Source of the DNA: Prorocentrum cordatum
Lineage: Eukaryota; Sar; Dinophyceae; Prorocentrales; Prorocentraceae
Length of the DNA: 64,000 bases
Reading direction: 5' to 3'
Assembly (NCBI GenBank): GCA_963575745.1
Contig: CAUYUJ010020615.1
Location: 462,736 to 526,735, forward strand
This document shows positions 1-8,300 of this stretch, one piece after another (positions within the stretch are counted from its first letter, which is position 1; each line of letters opens with the position of its first letter). Position numbers and translations under genes: made by a program. The notes beneath the pieces are model-generated. The model searched no databases and was not told the DNA's origin. It saw only the letters and a list, made by a program, of their open reading frames with translations.

Positions 1-945
1 ATTATGAATGATAGTGAAATACGATTCTGCCATTGCAACATTACTATTCATACAAACCTGGATCACGCAAAACACGAACAGATCTCATTATACTTACGAT
101 AGTGGGACGCATGGCACCACCGATAGCATGGCGACAAACTTAAGGCTCCCGAGCCCACATCTGGAGCCTCAAAGCCCCATGGGCGCCGCAAGAGCCACCC
201 GAAGACCTCAATGCGTTTCACGCACGGACAGTTATGATATATGTCACAGAAATCATACAGCACCCCAACAAGCAACTACACACCTCCCAGGTGCGATTGC
301 AAAGCTTACTTCTGTAAGGAAGCTCCACCCAAGGACGCAGACAGGTCAGGATAGACATCGCGCTGCCCAGGAACCCCCTAACCCTGAACCCATCGGCCAA
401 GCACAGCGGCATTTGAACCGAAGGCCGCTACATCTTTGCCACCACAGCCTCAAACTTTCAAACTTCCCTCTGATCGGCGGGATGGCGCAAGCCCCACGGA
501 GTAACGATGCCCGTCTTAAGTGCAAACAACGACTTGGAAATTGCGACCACGGGATGGCGCCGGGCGGCGGCAAGTTGTTCTGATCTCACAAAGTGCATCT
601 GGCAAAGGCGGGGCCCCGTTCGTCTCAGCCCTCTTTCCCACCCACCCCCTTCGCAGCCTTCAGACCCCAGAATTGGCCAACGTAGATGGCCCGCCCGCGT
701 CGCCGCCGCCGCCGCGACGCCACTGGCCCGCCCCTCTCAGTCGAGCGGGGAGGGTCCACGAGCAAGAAGACATCGATGGTAACATCAACGATGGAGAGGA
801 ACGATCTCAACACATCCGAACGTGCTCCCCAGCAAGATCTCTCTGAGCGCAACTCTGCGCGCCTAACCCCTGAGCGCCGCCGCCCGCAGCAGGCCCTAGC
901 TGCGGCGGCAGAGGCGCCCACTGCCGCCAAACCCTGCCGAGGCCC
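1..945. other. leader segment without a supported gene
   Basis: No recognisable gene. An ATG-initiated open frame of 191 codons lies on the plus strand at 8-583; it has ordinary composition and no motif I recognise. It would be the only plus-strand gene in the left third of the window, so I do not call it. From about 690 onward the base composition becomes strongly GC-rich, as in the genes that follow. Confidence 0.4.
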
Positions 946-1208
946 TCAAGCCGCGCGGATCCTCTTGGCCCTGGCCTCCTTGGCTCGCTCGGCGAGCGAC
1001 TTCTTCTTCCCGACGGCGGCCTCAGCTGGCGGCGCAGCCCCGGCCGCGGCAGGAGGCCCGCTCGTCGAACTGGCGGGGGTAGAGGCGACGTCTGCAGCCT
1101 TTCGGCGGGACGCCGAGGGGCGATGGTGAACGGGGGGAGGCCTCGCCACCGAAGATGCGGTTATAAGAAGCCCCCAGGGCCCGCTGGAACAGCACATCTG
1201 TGGTGGAG
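946..1208 (-). CDS. candidate 3' terminal exon of the 1209-4346 gene
   Basis: Immediately downstream (minus strand) of the stop of the large frame at 1209-4346, a different reading frame stays open to a TGA at 946-948. Its end is basic and helical: the last twenty residues run from a KKKS tract through AERAKEARAKRIRAA, preceded by an Ala/Pro-rich linker. This looks more like a protein C terminus than chance. The upstream frame contains CAG|GCGAATGG, a possible GC-type donor, just before its TAG, so the annotated stop may lie inside an intron. I could not find an AG|G acceptor in the right phase, so the junction is undecided and the 5' edge given here is nominal. The alternative is that the gene simply ends at 1209 and this frame is chance. 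Confidence 0.3.
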
Positions 1209-4200
1209 CTACTCCCCATTCGCCTGCCCTTCGGCGCGCCACCGAGCCTTCGCGGTGCCGTCGCGGTCGGCGACCGCGTCCGACGGCGCGACGCCGTCCC
1301 CCCACGCCTTCAAGTAGTCCTCCATCTGCTGGGTCAGCGTCACGCCGCTCGGCTTGAGCTCGAGCCGAAGCTGCTCGACGTTCTTCTTGGCCAGCGTGGG
1401 GTTGACCACGTCCTTCCACGCGACCTTCACTTTCCATATGAAGAATGTGAAGGCCACTGTCTCAACTCCAAGGTCGATGAGCTCCTTGGTTTTCTTCGTC
1501 ACCTCCGCTGATATCAAGGCGGGCTGACGATCGGCGTGAAGGACTTTGACCAAGCGCCTGTACTCCTTCATCAAAGACGTGAGCTTGCCGATGCCGCCGT
1601 ACTTGGGATTGTTCGTCAATGTCTCAATCATCACGTCATTACTGAGTAATGACTCTCTCACTGGTGCATAATTGGGGCAAGACGCCTCAACCTGCTCGCA
1701 GAGGGACTCGAGGTCCTTGGTCCAGGTCTCTGCGAACCGACTTTGGATAGTCAGCGATTGTTCCAACAAGACAGGCCCGAGAGCTTTGGGATTGACGAAC
1801 TGCTTTAAGATCGGAATGTGGGAAGCCACGTCCACGGACTCGCAGTCGCAGAGCTGCTTGGCATTCTCCTTCAGGAAGGCCTCGAATCCAGCATGGCGAG
1901 CCCGCGTGTCTTTCAAGACGTTAACCTGCGCCTGCGTGATCGCCCTCTTGTCGATCTTGGCATGGTTGAGTACCGCTTCGCCCAGGACGCGAGCCGCGGC
2001 CAGCGACTTCGCGAACGCGTGCGAGTTGGACAGGTAGAGCGCTTGCTGCAGGAGCACGGGATCTCCACATGACGCGGCCCACTTAACGACGTTGTTCACG
2101 ATCGGGTCCGGGAGGACGCTGTCGGCCAGCGCCGCGGCCTTCTGCGCGTCTGCCCCTGCGAGAGAAGAATTATCGAGTGGGAACTCCTTGAAGATCTTCT
2201 GAACTTCGTCAGCCAAGGCCTGAACGATGGGGCGCCCGTGGGCATGCAGACACGATGCTATCTTCTGATGAAAAGCCCCATCAGGCGAGAACAATGGCGA
2301 AGACGCAAGATCCTGCATGGACTTCTTGAACTCCTCCCCGACGGCGTCGTTGCTCGAACGGAAGACAGCCTCGAAGTTTTTCTGCATCTTCTGGGCGCCC
2401 TCAATCGTGGCATCTTGCTTGGTGATCGTGGCACCGCACTCGACCATGCACTCAATCAACTTCAGGAAGAAGCCGCAGGCTGTTAGGTCAGCGCTACTGC
2501 CGAAGACCACCTTGCACTGCACAAGCGTGGAAGTGAGGTCGAGCATCCTGTTTCGTGATGCGCTGGGCTGCTCTACCCAAGTCGCCAAGGTCTCCAAGGT
2601 GGCCCCCCCGCTCATGACGGGCTTCAGGACGTCAACCAACGCGAGGCGCACGCTTGACGCCAGGTGCAAGAAGTGCTCGCAACGCTCGCCCTTCGAGAAG
2701 TCGGGCTTGAACGACGCCAGGCACAGCGGCACCTTCGCCTCGAAGTCCGAACGCAGCTCAAGTAACGCCGCGCGGAGCTCGCCGAGCGACGCGACGTTGG
2801 TTGCGCCGATGTGTGGCAATGCGGCGTCCGCGGTCTCCTTGAACTTGTTCATGGGGGCTGCCAGAGATGCAATGATCCCCTGCGTATGCTCTGCTTTGGC
2901 CACGTGCGCCCGGAACGACTCGAGCAGCTTCCGCCCCTTGGGGAGGCCCATGAGCGCGCCCCCGAGCTGGGTTCCAGTCGTGGGCTTCGCGGCCTCGTCA
3001 AGCGCATCCACGGCCTCCTTCCCCAACTCGACGAGCAGGTCCAGGTCGACATACGAGAACATGCACCAGCACACCCCGAAGGCGGTGAGGAACGACATGG
3101 CGTCATCCTCTAAGTCGAAGTCGCGGTCCTCGGCAAAAAACTCGTCGAAGGTCGAGTTCATGTCAGCGCCCTTCATCTTCAAAATTGTAGACATACACTC
3201 GGACCACAAGCGTTCCTGCTCCTCTGAGACGTTCGCCAGGCCAGCCTTCCGCAACGACGCTGAACTCACTTGCACTAGCCACGCGTCAATCGATGAGACG
3301 CTACGGATGTCGAACTTGTGCCGCGCATAAGATACGCGCGGTGGAAACTGCAAGGTGGCCGTTGGCTCTAGCTGGAGCTTCGTGACGGTCATGTCGTCAG
3401 TGTCCTTGAAGGAGTCGTCGTCCAAGCTCGTCTTGCTCGCCTGCGCGAGAGCGAGGGGCAAAGCGATCGGAGGGCAAGGCGAAACGGAGGAGGAGGGGAA
3501 AGGCGAAACAGAAGATCTGGAATGTGGATGAAAAAGAATGGAAGGCATCAGTGCCTGTTCCACGATGGCCATGATCGCTGTGAGCTTCTTCCTGGCGATC
3601 GTCAGTGTATCGATCTCCTCACTGTCGGGCTCCTTTTTCAAGCGGTTGTCGATGTCCTTGGCGATGTCCCTCAAGCTGCCGAGGATGGACTTGACCTCGG
3701 ACCCCCACCAGCCAGCGTCTGTCGGCAGGGACGAAGAGAACTGCTCCTCGTACTCCTCAACCTTTTGAACCAAGGGCTTCTTCGGGCGGCCGCGGGGTCC
3801 TTGCCCTTGGTTGGCTTTGCCCTTCGGCTTCGCCTTCGGCTTGGCCGCGGCCGCGTTGCTGGGCCCCCCCCCGGCAATCGCCGGGGGCCCTCCATCGTCG
3901 GCCTGCTGCGGGGCGAGGCGCGCGCCCAGCGTAGATCCACTGCTGCCAGCCCCCTTCGCCCGCGCCGACGTCGGCGGCGACGTGGCGGGGTCGCCGTCGG
4001 AAGCCGCGAGCACGGCGCCCACGGCATCGCCCTGCAAGAACGTGCCGCCGAAGTCTGGGACGAACGAATCCGCAATGGCCCTCATGCGCGTGTCGACGTT
4101 GCCCCCCTCGTCCGCCACTTGGCCGAGCTTGATCTTCTTGTTGACGCTCTGCACGGAGTTGAATTCTACTCGCTTGAACTTCTTGTCTGGGACGATAACG

Positions 4201-4346
4201 ACCTTTGCGCCCCCGCTGTCGACAGACTTGTAGTGGCCCTTCTGCGTTTGAATTTTCCCGTCGTTCTCAGCCATGCATTCGTCGTAGTCCCACTCCTCGT
4301 ACCCAGGCTTCTTCGTGACAGCCTGCAAGCTCTCCGCGACGTCCAT
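1209..4346 (-). CDS. uncharacterised 1045-codon protein with AT-hook-like motif
   Basis: A frame of 1045 codons from ATG at 4344-4346 to TAG at 1209-1211. I chose this ATG over an upstream GTG; an AG directly precedes it, compatible with spliced-leader addition. The N-terminal quarter is charged and low in complexity. A Lys/Ala/Pro-rich stretch leads into RGRPKKP at about residues 185-191, which has the RGRP core of an AT hook, so minor-groove DNA binding is possible. Residues 265-302 are probably translated intron (see 3441-3554). The remaining roughly 740 residues are mostly helical, with scattered Cys and Lys and no domain I recognise; no signal peptide or clear membrane segment is visible. 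The composition is not repetitive and codon use matches neighbouring genes, so I regard it as a real gene of unknown function, perhaps nuclear. The true C terminus may lie in another exon (946-1208). Confidence 0.7.
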   Translation of the reverse strand: MDVAESLQAVTKKPGYEEWDYDECMAENDGKIQTQKGHYKSVDSGGAKVVIVPDKKFKRVEFNSVQSVNKKIKLGQVADEGGNVDTRMRAIADSFVPDFGGTFLQGDAVGAVLAASDGDPATSPPTSARAKGAGSSGSTLGARLAPQQADDGGPPAIAGGGPSNAAAAKPKAKPKGKANQGQGPRGRPKKPLVQKVEEYEEQFSSSLPTDAGWWGSEVKSILGSLRDIAKDIDNRLKKEPDSEEIDTLTIARKKLTAIMAIVEQALMPSILFHPHSRSSVSPFPSSSVSPCPPIALPLALAQASKTSLDDDSFKDTDDMTVTKLQLEPTATLQFPPRVSYARHKFDIRSVSSIDAWLVQVSSASLRKAGLANVSEEQERLWSECMSTILKMKGADMNSTFDEFFAEDRDFDLEDDAMSFLTAFGVCWCMFSYVDLDLLVELGKEAVDALDEAAKPTTGTQLGGALMGLPKGRKLLESFRAHVAKAEHTQGIIASLAAPMNKFKETADAALPHIGATNVASLGELRAALLELRSDFEAKVPLCLASFKPDFSKGERCEHFLHLASSVRLALVDVLKPVMSGGATLETLATWVEQPSASRNRMLDLTSTLVQCKVVFGSSADLTACGFFLKLIECMVECGATITKQDATIEGAQKMQKNFEAVFRSSNDAVGEEFKKSMQDLASSPLFSPDGAFHQKIASCLHAHGRPIVQALADEVQKIFKEFPLDNSSLAGADAQKAAALADSVLPDPIVNNVVKWAASCGDPVLLQQALYLSNSHAFAKSLAAARVLGEAVLNHAKIDKRAITQAQVNVLKDTRARHAGFEAFLKENAKQLCDCESVDVASHIPILKQFVNPKALGPVLLEQSLTIQSRFAETWTKDLESLCEQVEASCPNYAPVRESLLSNDVMIETLTNNPKYGGIGKLTSLMKEYRRLVKVLHADRQPALISAEVTKKTKELIDLGVETVAFTFFIWKVKVAWKDVVNPTLAKKNVEQLRLELKPSGVTLTQQMEDYLKAWGDGVAPSDAVADRDGTAKARWRAEGQANGE
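3441..3554 (-). other. in-frame GC-AG intron (candidate)
   Basis: On the minus strand the sequence reads AACAG|GCACTGATG at the donor and CTCGCGCAG|GCGAGC at the acceptor, with a long pyrimidine-rich run before the acceptor. The 114 nt are a multiple of three with no stop codon, so the frame reads through. The encoded 38 residues (Ser/Pro/Phe-rich, no charged block) differ sharply from the acidic and basic flanks. GC donors and AG|G acceptors are known for dinoflagellate introns. Both borders carry CAGGC, a short direct repeat of the kind left by introner insertion. Confidence 0.65.
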
Positions 4347-4829
4347 CTGCGCAGCAGCCCGGGGGGAATGGATCACGCGACCCCGAGGAAGGGCCCCCCC
4401 GAGAAGCGCGCGATAACGCGATCACGCGATCCCGAGGAGGGCTCCCCAAGAGTGAAGATTCCCCCGAAAGGCGCACGTGATCGCGCGATCCTGAGGGGAG
4501 CCCCCCCCCACCCCCACATCGGCCTCTCACTGGCCACCGCTGGGGCCACCCCACCTGGGAACCTCTTGAAACCCTCGAGGCCCGTCACGGGCCTGCCCAT
4601 GGCCAAAGGCAGTCTCGGGGCCCTTATGAAGGCTCATATGTAATCCCAAGATGGCGACGAGAGGGCGCCCAATGCGGCCACGCGAGAAGCTCCTCGCCCT
4701 CCCCCGAGCCCTCCTGGAGCCAAATAGGGCCCAAAAGATGACTTCTTGCGACCTCCAGAGAGCCCCGAGACGAGGAAACCCCACCGAAGGCCTCATCGGC
4801 AGGGTTCGCATTACGGCATCGGGTCATAC
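4347..4829. other. intergenic spacer with imperfect GATCACGCGATCCCGAGG repeats
   Basis: No gene is visible. Between about 4371 and 4505 a motif close to GATCACGCGATCCCGAGG recurs three times at roughly 40-60 bp spacing, once in a variant with GATCGCGCGATCCTGAGG. The rest is GC-rich spacer. As the stretch lies directly 5' of the 1209-4346 gene it could hold its promoter, but nothing specific supports that. Confidence 0.45.
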
Positions 4830-5073
4830 TCCTCCTCCTCCTCCTCCTCCTCCCCTCCTCCTCCTCCCCCTCCTCCTCCTCCTCCTCCTCCTCCTCCTCC
4901 TTCCTCCTCCTCCTCCTCCTCCTCCTCCTCCTCCTCCTCCTCCTCCTCCTCCTCCTCCTCCTCCTCCTCTCCTCCTCCTCCACCTCCTCCTCCTCCTCCT
5001 CCTCACTCCTCCTCCTCCCCCCCCCCCTCCCCCCCCCCCCCTCCTCCTCCCCCACCTCCTCCTCCTCCTCCCG
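4830..5073 (+). repeat. (TCC)n polypyrimidine tract
   Basis: About 245 bp of almost pure TCC trinucleotides with C-only and T-interrupted stretches. It ends about 40 bp before the left end of the retrotransposon. Long mirror-symmetric pyrimidine tracts can form triplex DNA; nothing shows that this one does. Confidence 0.95.
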
Positions 5074-5111
5074 CGAGGACAAGAAAAAAAGCACCGACGC
5101 AGATCCAGACG

Positions 5112-5116
5112 AGATC
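5112..5116. repeat. target-site duplication, left copy (AGATC)
   Basis: The five bases AGATC immediately precede the TG of the left terminal repeat. The same five bases immediately follow the CA of the right terminal repeat at 11481-11485. Five-base duplications are normal for Ty1/copia integrases. Confidence 0.88.
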
Positions 5117-5171
5117 TGTCGATGGTTTTTACTTGGACCAAGGGGCTACAGATTGGCATGTACAGTCAACA
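5117..5171 (-). repeat. 3' terminal repeat (mini-LTR) of the copia element
   Basis: 55 bp, starting TGTCGATGG and ending TACAGTCAACA on the plus strand. It differs from the right copy at one base (GATTGGC against GATTAGC). The ends form an imperfect inverted repeat: on the element strand it starts TGTTGA and ends TCGACA. The sequence just inside on the element strand, TTGGAGGCG, is a weak polypurine-tract candidate. Confidence 0.88.
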
Positions 5172-5391
5172 CGCCTCCAAGATGCAGGCGAGCGCATCGC
5201 CTTGCATCTTCTCTGTGCTGCGGCTCGAGCCTCCATCTGAAGGCTCAAGCTCAAGCCGAAGCGGGCGCCCCCGCCGAGGCTCCCGCGCGCCCGCGCCCGA
5301 CGCGCGCCCTTGGCTCAAAAGGAGCGGCCAGCGTGCCGCGTCCTCACCCGTCTTGGGTGGCCCTCAGAGGGTCTTCCATCCCGGCCCGAAC

Positions 5392-8300
5392 CTACCTCGT
5401 GCTGCTGAGAAGCGCGCCTAGGTGCGAGCTCAAGCTCGCATCCGAGCGAAACGCCCGGATAGGCACCCTGCCTGGAACCAGCCGCGCGGCCCACGCCGCT
5501 GCAGCCAGCCCCTCACTGCTGGCCATGTGCTGGCCGCCGTCCCTCGTCAGACGAACGATGAGGTCCGCCTTCAAGCCGCTCACCGGCAGCTTCCGCCACC
5601 TGAGCTCCTCCTTGAGCTCTGCCACGGTGGCCTCAGCCAGCATCTTCCCGAAGTACTCCGAACCGAGGTTTCGCCCTTCGGCGACCCGCTCAGGCGCAGC
5701 TATCGCCGCTGCCCGAGAAACGACATGCCCCTCAGGCGCGTCCTTCGACGCCGCCTCGGGCCTCGCCGTGCCGTCGGCCTGCGGGGCAGCCCTCGCCGCT
5801 CCCGCTGGTGGGGCAGCACTCGCCGCCCTAGATGAGAAGAGCTGCACCGCCCCTCTCGCGCACACAACTGCGCCCTTGACCGCGAGCACCAGCACGATGA
5901 TGAACACGATCATGGCGAGAACGATCGAGCCGATGTTCGACTCGACCTCGTCGTCAGCGGCCGTGGAGCACTGCTTGTCTCCGTGCTCGGCCGCCTCCGT
6001 GAAAGTGACGCCCACGCCCGCGGCGAGCCCCTTGGTCAGAAGCCGCAGGTTGGACATCTCCAGCAACTTGAGCACCCGCTTGCCGTCCAGATGCTTGGTC
6101 CCCAAGTCGCTCCTGTTGCTCTCCGTGTCGACTCGCCCGAGCTGTAGCTCGCCGAGCCTGACTCGTTCCTGCACCCACAGGTCTCGTATCTGTAGATGCC
6201 GTACTTTGCCACTGCCGATCCGCGTCGCGATCGCCCTGCCTGCATTCGAGTCGCTGTGAACCTTCGACGCGACCTCGATGCCACACTGCTGGTAGAACTG
6301 CCGCATCATGATCGCACTCGCCGCGCCTCGGCCGATGGCGTAGAACTCGGCCTCCCCGCTGCTGAGCGCGACGACGGGCTGCGATGCCACCTGGGTCTCC
6401 AGGAGGTGGCTGCCAAAGAAGCCGTACACGGAGCTGGTCGATTTCCTCGTGATCTCATCCTCTGCCCAGTCCGAGTCCGTCTCGTAGAGAACCGCCTTGG
6501 GCATCTCCTGCTTCTCGTAGAACCACCCGAGCTCGCGCCGACCGTGGAGATACCGCACGCACCGCCTCAGCCTAAGCATGCTGATGACTGTGGGCTTCCC
6601 CATGTCCGTGAGGATCACCTTCACCGCGAACTGGATGTCCGGCCTGTCTACCGCCACGTAGTTGACGAGCCCCGCGACCTGCTGGTAGAGCTTCGCCTCG
6701 TCGTGCGGAAGTGGATCCAGCGCCTCCCGGACGCTCTTGCCCGTGGCCTTGCTCCCAGGCGTGTCCGCCGGCTTGCACTCCGTAAGGCCCAGCAGCTCCA
6801 CGCACCTCGTCACGTGCTTCGTGTCGCCGATCCAGACGAACCCCTTGCCCGTCCACCTGATCTTGCGCTTGAGGTATGGGAGCTCGCGAACGCCATCCGG
6901 CCCGACACGACCGATGCACTTGACGTCCATGCTCGCCATCAGCTGCTGGTCCAGGACATCCAGGGACTCCTCCTCGCCCTCGGTCAAGATGTCGTCACCG
7001 TGGATCGCCGAGGTCATGTCCAAGAGAGGCTCGTGGTACACGCCCGCCGCCACCGCGATGCGCGTCCAGTTGTTCTTCTTGAACACCCCGGCCACGTACT
7101 CCTGCCAGGCCTGTGCCGCCTTGCGCGTGCCGTACATGGCCTTCCGGAGCTGCCACACGTACCCGTCTCTCCTAAGTCCTGGAGGCGGGATGACGACGAT
7201 CCACTCGTCGAGGTCGGCGTGGAAGAACGCCACGTGGACGTCATGCACCGAGAGATGCCTCCGACCCTTCTTCGTCGCCGCCAAGGAGACGATCGCCCTG
7301 ACGATGGCGATCGGCGGCGTGCCCGCGTTGCAGTCCTCTCGGCCGTACGTGTTGATCTCCATGGCGACGCCTCGGGACCGGACGAAGGGGTTGCCGTCCT
7401 TGGTGCGCAGGTCCTCGACCCACTTGAAACGCACCACCTTGCCCCGGCTCTCGGCCACGCGGACCTCCTCGAAGACGCCGTGTCGCCGCATCTCCTCGAT
7501 CTCGGCCTCGCGCCCGCGCCTGACCAGGTCCCTGGGGAGCTCCTTCCCGCTCCTCGCGTCGTACACGTGCTTCTCCGTGTCTGGCAGGACCGTGATCGCC
7601 GCCGGCTCGACGGGGCTGACCTCGAACATCCCGATCTCCAGCGGCTCGCAGCTCTCGATCTCCGTGACCGTCTCGAGCTCCTCGTGGGACTGCTGGTCCA
7701 GGCCTTCGTACGTGCAGGGATTGATCTCCACGAAGGCCCCGACTGCGAGCGACCCGACTGTGATCGCCGCTGTCTGGCGCGGCCTCTTCGCCGACGCCTC
7801 GCCCTGGTCGTCGCGAGGCGCCATGCTGGCATCCCCGGACGATCCTGGCCTGCCGTCTCCAGCCCCAGCCGCTGGCCCCGGCGCGGCTCCCGCCGCCGCC
7901 GGCGTCGGCGCAGCCCCCGCCGCTGCCGACGAAGGCGCGGCCTCCGCCGCTGCCCTGGCCATCTCTTCCTTGCGCAGCTCGTTCTCGATCCTCTTCCGGC
8001 ACTCCTCGCTGTGCGATCCCATGCCTGTGACGCACCTCGGGCACATGGGGGTCCAGCCGTACTTGTCGATCAACGCCCTCGTGATGTACGTCGACCTCAG
8101 CCCTGCGCCTCCTGGCCCCGCGGGAGGCGCCGGCCCGACCATCGCTGGTGGCACCAGCGCCTCCGGGCCCGCAGCCGGTAAGGCCACCGGCGGTGGTGGA
8201 GGTGGCGGCATCAGCCGCTGCTGGTTCGGCTCCACCTGGGGCGCTCCCGTCGGCACGATGCCGATCTGTGGAGCCCGGTGCATGTCCCACGGCACCCCAG

